Below, piece by piece: positions 9,583 to 19,346 of a DNA stretch of 44,227 nt. Source of the DNA: a virus; the IMG/VR virus record IMGVR_UViG_3300025736_000054, positions 1 through 44,227 of that record; one strand, written 5' to 3'. A program made the position numbers and the translations under genes. The first letter of the stretch is position 1. Every line of letters starts with the position of its first letter. The notes below the pieces were generated by a model. It ran no database searches. It was not told where the DNA came from and was given only the letters and a program-made list of their open reading frames with translations.

Positions 9583-10660
9583 TCTTACCGCCTATTTCAT
9601 CATTAAAAGAAGTAGCACGATAATTAAGTCTAGAGAAACAATCATCCATCCAAGCCATTGGATTTCTAATACCAGAAGTTGCTCTATCTTCTATTAGCAT
9701 TTTTTGTATTTTAAACTTGTTTAGTTGATTAATATGAGTGCTAGTAACTAATTCTTTAATCTTTAGAGCATCTTTTTCTTCTACTCTTATTTCACCGAGA
9801 GACATTAATTTGTAATTTCTCTTTATAATACTTTCAAAGTTTTCTAAAAATTTTCCTATGTTATTTTCTACTGCATATTCATATATGTTATCCAAATTCC
9901 ATTTCACAGTTTCATCTAAAAGTATCGGAATCTTTTTAAGTATTGTTTTTATACCTCATCTTGGTACACCAGGAATATTATCAGAATTATCACCATCAAT
10001 AGCTCTAAGTAAAGATATATGATGCGCTGGCACTCCAAAGACATCTTGTACATTCTTTTTATCATATAAAATTTTCTTTATAGGAGAAAAAACCTTAATG
10101 TTATCTGTTTCGCATAATTGTAAAAAGTCTTTGTCCATAGATAATATAATATGATTAGTAGTATCATCAAAAATTTGTGTTGTAATATACCATATAATAT
10201 CATCAGCTTCATAACCATTAACCATTACTGTTGTTATAGGTAAAAAAGACAAATATTCAAATAATCTTGCTAGCTCCATTTTCATTATTTTCTCTTCCAT
10301 TTCTGCTGAACTATAATAAAACTTTCGATTATAAACATCTGCTTCTTTTCTCATTTTTCGTTGAGCTTTATAGCCCTCAAATATTTCTTTTCTTTTCTTA
10401 ATACTATCTACACCATCAGTAACAATAATAACTCGAGTAGGACTAAATCGCTTAATTACATATCCTAGAGAAGTTAACGAACCGGTAATTCCTCCAATAT
10501 GTACTCCATCATCATTAGTTGCAGGATTAGCAGCATATGCTCTAATAAATAGATTTAATAAGTCAACTACTAATATTCTAGAATTTGGACCTAACTTTAT
10601 ATCATTTGCGTGATTTTCAGATATTTTCTTTAGAATACTATTAATATTAACTAAAGACAC
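9572..10660 (-). CDS. 5'-3' exonuclease / flap endonuclease (RNase H-like)
   Basis: 362 residues, GTG start at 10660 overlapping the upstream stop. The order of motifs fits the FEN/T4 RNase H family: RILVVDLLNLFIRAY, IIVTDGVDS, GYEADDIIWYI, ILSMDKDFLQL and DGDNSDNIPGV, followed by PRWGIKTI (helix-hairpin-helix start, Trp from TGA at 9954-9956). The acidic residues that bind the two metals are all present. It removes RNA primers of Okazaki fragments and sits in the replication block between the DUF5662-like gene and the helicase. Confidence 0.88.
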
Positions 10661-11352
10661 AAATCCTCACTAACATCTTCTCACAATATACTAACCGGTC
10701 TCAACTCGTGAATTACCATAGAGATGAGTTTGATTTGTTCACTATTAAATTTCCAGCGCTTGTTAATATTTAACATTGCTCAAGTATTAATGTCTGTTTT
10801 TCTCTCAATTGATACTGCTTTCCAATCACAAACCATCTCTATTATTGCTTGATCTGTCATTTCGGTTGCATCAACTAATAACAATGGAGTATCTTTATCT
10901 AATGGATTAATTGAATTACCAGTTAAATTCTTATCCCAATATTCGGGATGATGAGAGCTATGCTTGACATGATAATCAGTCATTTCAGTCATTAATAGTT
11001 CTAATTTAGGTGATGCATGTAATTTTTTTCCATATAATCTATTAATTAAATATACTCCATTAATATATGGATATATATTAAACTCTGGACTTTTAAACTT
11101 ATCAACATCATGATTATTAATACCATCATATTGCTTTACAATATTTGTAATTTGTGCATTGGGATTAGGTCATAAATAAAACCAGCACCTTTGAACTAGG
11201 TTTATGTGCTTCTTCGTTCTTTTAATAAAATTATATAACAAAAAATAATAATTAATATCGTCTATAAATCTTATGTCGTCTATGTTATCAATATAATCAA
11301 TGTTCTCAATTCCATATTTGTTCATTCTTTCTATTTTTTCTCTATTCATCAT
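10651..11352 (-). CDS. DUF5662-like predicted metal-dependent protein
   Basis: 233 residues. The C-terminal half has EMTDYHVKHSSHHPEYWDKN, then a helix with MVCDWKAV. These are the histidine-rich, HD-like signatures I associate with DUF5662 phage proteins. The N-terminal ~70 residues have Asp/Ile-rich repeats (DYIDNIDDIRFIDDINYY). Three TGA codons read as Trp. The start overlaps the uvsX stop (ATGATGAATAG); the stop overlaps the exonuclease start. The biochemical role is unknown. Context suggests nucleotide or DNA metabolism. Confidence 0.65.
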
Positions 11353-12520
11353 CGTCACCTTCTCTACTTCCATTTAGCGGTGTAAACTCATCATCTTTCT
11401 CTTTATCAACTTCTATACTCAAGGTATCAATATCAATTCTATTATCATATATGTATTTCATTATAAAAGTTTCACAAACCAAATCATATACATAATCTCT
11501 AAGTCCAGGAATTTCATTTAACTTATCAATCCAAGTTTTAGCTTGAAATTTAATATCTGTGATTTCGCCAGTATCCTTATCAACTACTGATAGCGTATAC
11601 CATGCGCCGCCAGATTTTACGAGTCCTTTTCCTTTTAAATATAGTAACAAAGAACCTTCATTATCAATTCCTGAACTAAAGTATAGCGGAAATTCAACTG
11701 TTCTCTCACTTGGTCCAAATCTTGATTTCATAATTCTTGCTTTAATATATAATCCTATAACATCACCTTCACTATCCTTAAGCTTCTGAGCTTTTGTAAA
11801 TCTAACTCTTGTACTTGCTGCAAATCCTATTGCAAAGCCACCAGAAGTTGTTTTATCATCTCCTCACATTGCACCTAACTTTGAGCGTAATTGATTTGTC
11901 ATAATCAAAGCTACATTTTCTCTAGCAACTAAATTCGTTATCTTTCTCATTGCTTTTGAATTAATAATTGATTTAGTTGTAGATCAACCATCTTTATTAA
12001 AATCAGACTCCATTTCAACTTTAGTTGTTGCTTGACTCATTGAGTCTACAAGTATAGTAACTAACTTATTATGTCCAGATTCTTTTATTCTATTAATTAA
12101 ATTTTCAATTGTTTCATATATATCTTCAACCAAATTAAGTTGTGCATATATTAATTTATCTAAATCTACACCAATCACTTTTAAAAAGTCTGTAGAAATA
12201 GCAGATTCCGTATCTATATATATTGCTATTCCACCAAGTTTTTGTGTTGACGCTAATATATGTGCTCCAATTAGTGATTTACCTGTAGCTTCCATTCCTT
12301 GTAATTCGCAAATTCTACCAGATGCTATCCCACCATCTTTTCTATTTGATATAGCTAAATCAAGTAAAGTTGAGCCAGTTGAAATTCAATTCTTTACATT
12401 TGCAGCAACTATTTCTTTGCTAGCATCATTTAAAATATATGCTGTATCTGGGGCTTTTTTCTTTCCGTTGACGGTAGTATTTATTGTCTCCACTAATGCA
12501 TTTAGTAAGCTTTCATTCAT
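11342..12520 (-). CDS. uvsX: RecA/UvsX-like recombinase
   Basis: 392 residues. The core shows STGSTLLDLAIS, Walker A GMEATGKS (about residues 75-82), AIYIDTESA, Walker B LVTILVDSMSQ, and the DNA-binding L2-type segment NQLRSKLGAMWGDDKTTSGG. The acidic C-terminal tail (EGDDDE) is typical of RecA-like proteins. Three TGA codons (KNWIS, DGWST, AMWGD) read as Trp. It forms filaments on single-stranded DNA coated by the gp32-like protein encoded just upstream, driving recombination-dependent replication and repair. Confidence 0.9.
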
Positions 12521-12551
12521 TATTTTTTTTATAACCTTTTTCTTAGAGAAA

Positions 12552-12575
12552 GGAGGAAGAAACTAATCTCCCTCC
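12552..12575 (-). terminator. Hairpin between gp32-like and uvsX genes
   Basis: A 9-bp stem with one mismatch (GGAGGGAGA against TCTTCCTCC on the coding strand, loop TTAGTT) lies right after the gp32 stop. The downstream tract on the coding strand is only TTTCTCT, so it is a weak terminator there. On the other strand a run of T follows. It may attenuate uvsX or stabilise the gp32 mRNA end. Confidence 0.5.
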
Positions 12576-12597
12576 TACTTTTTTTTAAATTAATTAT

Positions 12598-13404
12598 TTA
12601 CTTCTTTTCAGCCTTCATCATTTCATCAAATTCAGAGAATATTTTCTCTTTATCAAATGCTGGAGCAGCTTTAATAGAAGCTTCTGTACTCGTATCAGCG
12701 GCAGTTTTTTCATCATCGCTATCTGGATTTAAATAAGCTTCTAAAACTTCTGTTAGTTTTTCATAACTAGTTTCAGGATAAATTTCAGTAAGATCTGGCT
12801 GCTCATCTAACAATTTCTCCAAAAGCTTTGGATCATTTGTTAATATGCTAGACTTTCTCTTAGGTCTAACACTAATCTTACCATATATATTTCCTACAGT
12901 TGAACCTGATTGCTTTTCAACTACTATATCAGTTCCTGTTTCCGTATGTGTAATATCACCATAGTCAGGATCGCTAATGAGTTTAAGAAGCTCTTCATAT
13001 ACAGTGCTTCCAATACCCCACATCTTTACTCCGGCATTCTCTTCACCACGTACAACTACAGGTACATATGTTCTCTGTGTTGGCATTAGTTTTCTTGATA
13101 ATTTTCAATTTTCTTTATCTCCAGCTGAAGCTAATTCATCAGCTGCTTCTACAAACGGATCTGCTTTTCCATAAGTTGCTGGTGATAAGAAATATTGGTT
13201 GCCTTTTGCTTTACCATAATGGAATTTCAATTCCGTAAATGGCATAGATGGATTGTGTTTATAAGGTAATAGTCTGATTGTTGTTGAGGAATCATCCTCT
13301 GGTCTTCATAAATAATTTTTCTTTGAGTTCTTGTTTTGTAAGCCCGCAAGCGTAGCTTTAATGGCATCTAAATCGATACCAGCAATTTGAGTTTTACTTT
13401 CCAT
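12598..13404 (-). CDS. Single-stranded DNA-binding protein, gp32-like
   Basis: 268 residues. The match to the T4 gp32 family is clear: NYLWRPEDDSSTTIRLLPYK, FHYGKAKGNQYFLSP, ENWKLSRKLMPTQRTYVPVV, VRGEENAGVKMWGIG and SDPDYGDITHTETGTDI. The usual Cys zinc site of T4 gp32 is not visible. The C-terminus is acidic and then ends EFDEMMKAEKK, the tail that in T4 contacts other replication proteins. Two TGA codons fall on conserved Trp (LWRP, NWKL). It coats single-stranded DNA and works with the helicase, UvsX and polymerase. The A-rich leader upstream may mediate autoregulation. Confidence 0.9.
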
Positions 13405-13475
13405 GCTTTTTTCGTTTTCCTTTTCTTCGTTTTTTTGTTCGTTTTTTGTTCGTTTGTCTTTTTCTTTTAATTAGA
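13405..13475 (-). promoter_or_regulatory. Unstructured A-rich repeated leader of the gp32-like gene
   Basis: On the coding strand the 60-70 bases before the ATG at 13404 are almost free of T. They consist of degenerate repeats of ACGAACAAAAAA (for example ACGAACAAAAAACGAAC). Such a leader cannot fold. T4 gp32 represses its own mRNA by binding an unstructured leader, so this may be an equivalent operator. Inference only. Confidence 0.45.
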
Positions 13476-13527
13476 CGTAACTTAATTGTTTTTATTTTAC
13501 CGCTTGTTATAGCAGATATTTAACCGG

Positions 13528-13622
13528 CAGCCCGTGAAGGATTTGAACCCTCTGGTGAAGCTTTGGACACCTCACATGATTTTGAAGACCATCCCCAGAG
13601 CCATGGCTGGGTCTAACGAGCT
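13528..13622 (-). tRNA. UGA-decoding tRNA, anticodon UCA, long variable arm
   Basis: 95 nt without encoded CCA (the sequence after G73 is CCG). Acceptor AGCTCGT pairs with ACGGGCT (one G-U). The anticodon arm is ATGGT-CTTCAAA-ATCAT with UCA at its centre. The variable region is 23 nt and forms a 6-bp arm (GTGAGG/CTTCAC). The T arm is GAGGG-TTCAAAT-CCTTC. The D arm is atypical (CCCAG/CTGGG). A1-U72 and G73 agree with tryptophan identity, while the long arm recalls tRNA-Sec or tRNA-Ser. Because in-frame TGA sits at conserved Trp positions, the charged amino acid is most likely Trp. Confidence 0.8.
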
Positions 13623-13663
13623 GTATACTTTATTCTTATATATAATATAGGTAAAAAATGAAA

Positions 13664-13687
13664 AAATGTAACATTTTTCTTACATTT
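13664..13687 (-). terminator. Rho-independent terminator upstream of the tRNA
   Basis: An 8-bp stem (AAATGTAA / TTACATTT, loop GAAAAATG) follows the stop of the 115-residue gene at 13697 by 9 nt. Coding-strand TTTCATTTTTT comes directly after it. About 20 nt further on, TATATTATATATAAGAATAAAG could be the promoter for the tRNA and gp32. Confidence 0.6.
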
Positions 13688-13696
13688 TAGCAAGAT

Positions 13697-14044
13697 TTAT
13701 TTAGGCTCCATATTTAAATCTGAAAATATTTTATATATTGCTGCCAAGTGAAATTGCTTAGTTTTAATACAATTTGGAATTGGATATGTAGCCATATGCT
13801 CTTCTATTAATTTTCTACTATTCATCAATCTAGTCAAGTATTGGAGTATCTCTAATTTCGTATGTATCCCTTTATAATAACCATGCTCTTCTGACATCTT
13901 TTTAATTGTTTCTTTATTCATATCTGCGTCAAATAACATTGCCTTGAATACTATTAATAAATCTTTTAAATTACTGGTAACTTGTTCAATTTTAAAATTA
14001 TATTCTCTTTCTTTAAAATCTATCTCTATTCGCTCTTCTGACAT
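13697..14044 (-). CDS. Hypothetical protein, 115 residues
   Basis: I do not recognise it. It is an all-helical looking, charged protein (begins MSEERIEIDFKEREYNFKIE; ends IYKIFSDLNMEPK). Its ATG overlaps the stop of the 143-residue gene, so the two are probably translationally coupled. No TGA or TGG Trp occurs. It is followed by a terminator and the tRNA. Its place next to the DNA polymerase and gp32 suggests a replication-linked accessory role, but nothing in the sequence proves it. Confidence 0.65.
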   Translation of the reverse strand: MSEERIEIDFKEREYNFKIEQVTSNLKDLLIVFKAMLFDADMNKETIKKMSEEHGYYKGIHTKLEILQYLTRLMNSRKLIEEHMATYPIPNCIKTKQFHLAAIYKIFSDLNMEPK

Positions 14045-14457
14045 TTTTTGCTATATCCTTTTTTTAAATCATATTTTATTTCTTTAAGCTTGGTTGAAAT
14101 AATATTTAGCTCTCCGTTTTTAATTAGTAATATCGTATTTTCAAAACTATCTCACGGTATCTTAAAATCCTTGCTTTCTTTACCTTTATTTAAAAAGCAT
14201 ATTAAACTATTTAAACTATTAATTGTATATAACACATTATAGTTTCTCTTACGATGGATTAATATTGTATCACTTAATCATCCTGGCGTTAGTTGTTCCA
14301 CTGCATTATATATACAATACAATTCTTGAGTATCATCTACATTTTCAATTACTAATATTTTATTATTCTTAATAAGATATATACTTCTTATTCTCTCAAT
14401 TGTCTTCTCTAAACTATTTAAGCTAGAAAATGTACATAATAGTTTATCACTATTCAT
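14026..14457 (-). CDS. Hypothetical protein, 143 residues
   Basis: Not recognised. It has alternating beta-strand-like stretches (KNNKILVIENV, ILIHRKRNYNVLYTINSLN, FENTILLIKNGELNIIS) and a basic C-terminus. Two TGA codons read as Trp: TPGWLSD and KIPWDSF. The stop is TAG at 14026-14028. It lies 35 nt after the polymerase stop and overlaps the next gene. The pattern 'IPWDSFENTILLIKNGEL' is distinctive enough for a homology search. Confidence 0.65.
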
Positions 14458-14492
14458 TTATTTTTAATAGTCGTTCACTCCTTTATATAATT

Positions 14493-15842
14493 CTAATTTA
14501 TTTTCTTTAGACTACCATAATTAATTCCATATTTAGTAGTATAAGAATAGTTTCCTTGATTAATAATTAAACCTATGTTGTCAAGTAATTCTTTTCCGTC
14601 ATCCAGATTATAATCAAACAAAAATGAATCATATGTATATAGTACCAATTTAGTTTTATATCCTTTAAGTAACTTTAATAAAGCACTGATAATTATCATA
14701 TTTCTCTCTGTTTCAAAATATTGAATAAAATAATTTAATAACTTGTTTCGTTCAATTTTACAATATTTAACTCCTTGGAAGAGATCAGTATCAAATACTA
14801 CTGACCTGACACCCTCATGGACGTTAAACTCATCCCACAACATACGCTCATAACCTTTAACTTTATTTATAAATTCTATTTCAGATGAATTATGCCCAGT
14901 ATCTTTTCCATACATTAATTGAAAAGACATTTGCTTGGCTTCTTTTATTTGCTCATCATTTGGTATATCTATATTAAAATATTGAGATGCCATATATTTA
15001 TGTGGTGATATGTCATCTGGAAATTTATAGCCTGTTAGATCCGCAATTAGTTGTAAGTGATAAGCTTCATAATCATATTCTATTAATAGTCCTCTATTAT
15101 GAAAGCTACTAATATACTTATCTCTTGTTCCATCTGATTTATTAAGTCCGGCGTAATTTATTCCATTCCATTTGTTTGAAGGCCTTCCTGTTGTAGTATG
15201 AATATTATATGAAGTATAATCAAATTTGTCTTTATCTGAATTAAATATTCCATTAGCTTCTATATTTGCCAAGGATGGTATCATAATATCATCATGGAAT
15301 TTGCTTTTCTGTTTGTAACGTTCATTGCAAAAGCAACTCAAACCAAGATTAAAAATATTTTTCACTTCTTTAAACAATATAGCTATTGAACCTAATGAGA
15401 GATAATAAGAAGATTTATACATGCGATACTCACTGTATACTAACTCATAACATATATTAATTGTAGTTACAATATCACGGCTTGGTCTTTTTATATTTAA
15501 ATCATATACTGAATCCACGTCACTATATCTCTTTATTGCATGCATTAATAGTTTCTTTTCATCAACATAGACTTCATAATCTCCATCAAACAAGACATTA
15601 TTGAATACATCTATATCTACACCTTTAACTCCATAATAATTAAAGAACACAACATATTTAAGTTCTGGATTTTCAATATCTATAATAAAACAAAACGTCA
15701 TATTATTTGATTTTTCTGCTGGATTGATTATTTTAAGATATTTTAAGATTGGAAATACATAGATTTTACGTGGATCATCTCTACTAAAAACCTCTAGAAA
15801 TGCAATTGTATCCGTTAATGAAATCGGATTATGTAAAATCAT
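14493..15842 (-). CDS. Family-A DNA polymerase-like protein, short form
   Basis: 449 residues. The C-terminal half carries family-A polymerase motifs: TTTGRPSN (216-223), motif A IEYDYEAYHLQLIA (about 254-267, first catalytic Asp), motif B EAKQMSFQLMYGK (301-313) and motif C YTYDSFLF (403-410), where the usual HDE is YDS. The N-terminal 190 residues show no clear 3'-5' exonuclease; FCFIIDIENPEL could be a degenerate remnant. It contains no TGA codon, and Trp is coded by TGG only. T4-like phages normally use a family-B polymerase, so this may replace it or be an accessory enzyme. Start at 15842, 13 nt after the preceding stop. Confidence 0.75.
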   Translation of the reverse strand: MILHNPISLTDTIAFLEVFSRDDPRKIYVFPILKYLKIINPAEKSNNMTFCFIIDIENPELKYVVFFNYYGVKGVDIDVFNNVLFDGDYEVYVDEKKLLMHAIKRYSDVDSVYDLNIKRPSRDIVTTINICYELVYSEYRMYKSSYYLSLGSIAILFKEVKNIFNLGLSCFCNERYKQKSKFHDDIMIPSLANIEANGIFNSDKDKFDYTSYNIHTTTGRPSNKWNGINYAGLNKSDGTRDKYISSFHNRGLLIEYDYEAYHLQLIADLTGYKFPDDISPHKYMASQYFNIDIPNDEQIKEAKQMSFQLMYGKDTGHNSSEIEFINKVKGYERMLWDEFNVHEGVRSVVFDTDLFQGVKYCKIERNKLLNYFIQYFETERNMIIISALLKLLKGYKTKLVLYTYDSFLFDYNLDDGKELLDNIGLIINQGNYSYTTKYGINYGSLKKIN

Positions 15843-15854
15843 AAACTACTTCCT

Positions 15855-16982
15855 TTAAATTTGTATATATTCTTTAAGTCTATTAACTGGTATTACTGGT
15901 ATTGTAAGATTAACTAAATTTTCAAGATTCTCTCAATTCTCAATATTAACTATAACGCCCGAAGCTTTGCAATGGAATATAGCATAATCATTAAAGCTAT
16001 TAAAATATATTAACTTCTTTTCAAAATCACCCAATTCATCAGTAGACAAAATGAAACAACTATATTTTTCTCCATCATAATATATACAATTAGATCCATC
16101 TCTAACTATATCAATAATTAACCGTTGAAAGTCATCTATATTATTGTTATCATATTCTATCACATACAAAGTAGCAATTCTTCCTAAATCCATTTCATGC
16201 TGAGTTCCTGTAAGAATTCCTACGTTATAATTAATATAAGGTAAATTGAATAAATCGTAACTTTTTTTTAATATATCAGCTCTATTTTTATTACTATCAT
16301 CATTGAATAGACTATATCCAGAATTTAATAAGTCATTTATTTTTGTATATCAATCTTCATTAAGTTCATTATTTGCTATAGTTGTGTTACTATATACTAC
16401 ATCATTATACTCTTGAACTAAGGAATATTGACTTAAATTTGAATATAAATACTCTAATCCGTTGAATTCAGCATTATCAATTTCTCTCTTATTCTTTGTA
16501 GTAACTCCCTCAACTACTATACTATTTATTTCCGTATCTTCTACTTCATTAATATCATCAGTAATATATCACTTTAATTCGCACTTCGTATAGTATGGAT
16601 GACGATCTAAATCTCTAAAATTAGTTTCATCTATTTCAGTAATTTTCTTTCCTTGAATATCACTATCTGGCTTTGCAAAGTATCGATTAATATATCCATT
16701 TGATATATCACTATTACTAACAATAGGTGTTGACGGTTTTAAGTCAACTCAATTATGTAATGAATAACTACTACCTAATCTATTATAAGTTAATATTTCT
16801 ATTTGCTCATCATACAAATCTGATATTGGTATTACTTTAACTAATTGTTCGGAGACATTAAAAATAAATGATTTGCCTGTAAATCAATATCCAATAAGAT
16901 CAACATGATATGGTCCTATGTATCATTCACGTGTAGATATTATCTTAAACTCATTACCAGATGTATATAGATTTTGTTTCAT
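15855..16982 (-). CDS. Hypothetical, probably baseplate or tail protein, 375 residues
   Basis: I do not recognise the family. Its ATG shares bases with the stop of the large baseplate gene (TAATG), so it is coupled to the tail cluster. It is rich in Tyr, Asp and Asn, with several beta-type stretches (EWYIGPYHVDLIGYWFTG; NCIYYDGEKYSCFIL). Six TGA codons read as Trp. No transmembrane segment or signal peptide is visible. The position at the end of the structural block favours a baseplate or fibre-attachment role. Confidence 0.6.
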
Positions 16983-19045
16983 TAATTATCTCCTAATAAA
17001 GCACCAGTATATGCATTAAAGTTTTCAACTGAGTCATCTGCTTCATATAGTATTTTAGCATTCGATATTTCTGAGCTTGCAAATTTTTTAACTATTAATT
17101 TTATTCTCATTAATCCTGTTATTTCAGTTGTTCATGAATCCTTACCAATTGAATGCTTTACATCTGTAATTTGAAAATATGTAAATAATTTAAAATCATC
17201 ATTATCGATATTATATCTAGATGGAAGATAATCAACTGTAAATATATTACCATAGTCAAACCCTGATACCCCATCCATTGTTAAAGTAAGCTCTATTGGT
17301 ATTAATCTATTATTCATTTCCTGATTATATTTTGTATGATTTTTATCATCATCGTTTTGCAATCTCTTTTTCCATTCGGAATAAAATCTTTGATTTATTT
17401 TTTTCTTAGTATTAGACTTTATATTTTTATCTACTCAATCTCTTCTTTGCTCTGTGGTTCCATCAAAAAGTCCTGCTGCAAATTTTGCCTTATTCAAAGT
17501 TTTTGTTCACCAATTCTCTTTCTTTTTAGTATATTTATTTCTATCACTTGTACTACTCTTATCACTAATATACTCATCATAGGTATCGTAATTACTACCA
17601 TAGAGCCCTTTAATAATATGTAGACCAAATTTATTATTGTCAATATTCTTTGACATCATTGCAGCTGTCTTAAAGCTATCTGGAATATTAGATGCCATAC
17701 TATAGCTCCTAACTATAGAGTTTCTTTTTAGTAATTCAAAAACATAAACTAACGATTCATCTATTTCGCCAGTTTCAGCGTCATTATGTATTTTCTTTAT
17801 ATCAATTAATTTTGTTGTATTTTTTCCCTCTGGTGTTTCATATTTTAATTCAAAGTAATTTAAACAAGAAGAGTTAATTTTTTCAAGAATATAATCTATA
17901 GCTTCAGATAGCGTTGCATTGTTTAAAATAGCATCTTTAATTACATTTGTATTAATTAATATATTTGAAACAACTCCGGTAGATAAGTTTTCTCTATTTA
18001 AAAAAAACCCTGGTATAATTATATTTTTATCAGTGGTTGATACAACATTTTGATATTCTAAAAAACCCGGTAAGATACAAATATCTGGTTGCATTGATCT
18101 TAATAGTGGATGTGATCCTACTAGAACATCTTCACTATCAAATTTGTCATAACTAAGTGTCTCGAAGAATCTTGAAATTACATTTTTCTCAAACCATCTA
18201 AGAGTTACGTATTTATCTGTTCCTCCAAGAAAAGGTATAATACTACTATCTGCAATACCAAAGACTTCCGCATCTTTATTTGCTAGCTCTCTATTTAATA
18301 AATTTGTTCAAGCTTCACTTTCCATATAATCTATAATAGATGATCTATCTATTTCATCAGTATCTTCTGTATCTTCCACTTTTTGAGCTAATATAGAATT
18401 TCCTGGTGACATTATTTCTAAAGATATATCAAATCCTAAGCTTTCATTTCCAGTTCAACTAAAATTTACAACTCTTCCAACAAAAGCATCTCAATCGCCA
18501 TTAGAATCTCTTCTCTTTTCCTTTAGCCTATCATAATTAAATATTTCTTCTCTCTCATCTTCTATTTTTACAAAACTACTCATACCATCTTCTGTTGCTC
18601 AACCTCACTGTATGACTATAGAACCCTGAACATTCATAAACAAAGCTTCTATCATCTCCAAATCACTTATAGTTCAGCACTTTAATGATATATCTGCTTT
18701 TCTAATAGAGCCAAATGTACCTTCTAACGCAACACTTAAAGAATCTATACCAGGTACCGGTCTAAATGGCTGTGCAGTATCTCTTTGAGAAAGCATATTT
18801 TCAAAGCCGCCAAGCCCTTTATTAATTGCTCCTAAGAAAAGATATTGAATCCTTGGCTCCTCATTAAATTGATCATTTCTATACTCTATACAAGAGTGCA
18901 TTGATATCCAGGGTGTTTTTGAATATAGAGATAGCATCTCAGCAGACTCTAATCTTGCTTCATTATTATTGTAATTTAGTAATCTCTTTCTTTTGTCAAG
19001 TGCAACTCTAACCTTTGTCGATACGTGTGAACCGAATATTGCCAT
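16982..19045 (-). CDS. Large baseplate structural protein, 687 residues
   Basis: The protein starts MAIFGSHVSTKVRVALDKRK. It holds DISLKCWTISDLEMIEALFM and VIQWGWATEDG, a segment common in myoviral baseplate proteins. It ends with SWTTEITGLMRIKLIV, like the last strands of hub or wedge proteins. About ten TGA codons read as Trp, two of them in Q-W-G-W. It follows the LysM-like baseplate gene by 10 nt and overlaps the next gene. It probably belongs to the baseplate hub or inner wedge; the exact T4 equivalent is not clear to me. Confidence 0.7.
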
Positions 19046-19055
19046 AATTTATCTC

Positions 19056-19337
19056 CTACAACTTTGATAATATATCAATATAATTAGCTGGGATTCTTAT
19101 TCTTAATCCCGGTTCTATAAATATAGAATCACAATTGACATACTCTTGATTTGCGCGAGCTATTATTCATCATAAATTTTGATTCTTATAGTATTTCCAA
19201 GCTAAAGAGTCAAGTCTATCTCCCTCTCTAACTACTATATAAACATCTGATTCGCTCTCTTCTATTATAGGAATATTAAATGTTGCATAACTTTTTCCAT
19301 TATTTTCTACTTTAGTATTTTTATATCTACTTATCAT
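19056..19337 (-). CDS. LysM-like baseplate wedge protein (gp53-like)
   Basis: 93 residues. The sequence has the baseplate LysM pattern VVREGDRLDSLAWKYYKNQN, then LWWIIARANQEY, and a final LRIRIPANY. In this family the double Trp of Y-W-W-V-I-A is strongly conserved, and here both are TGA (TTA-TGA-TGA-ATA). That makes the gene one of the best single proofs of the code change. T4 gp53 and related proteins join wedge subunits. Stop is TAG. Confidence 0.8.
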
Positions 19338-19346
19338 AATTCTTTT

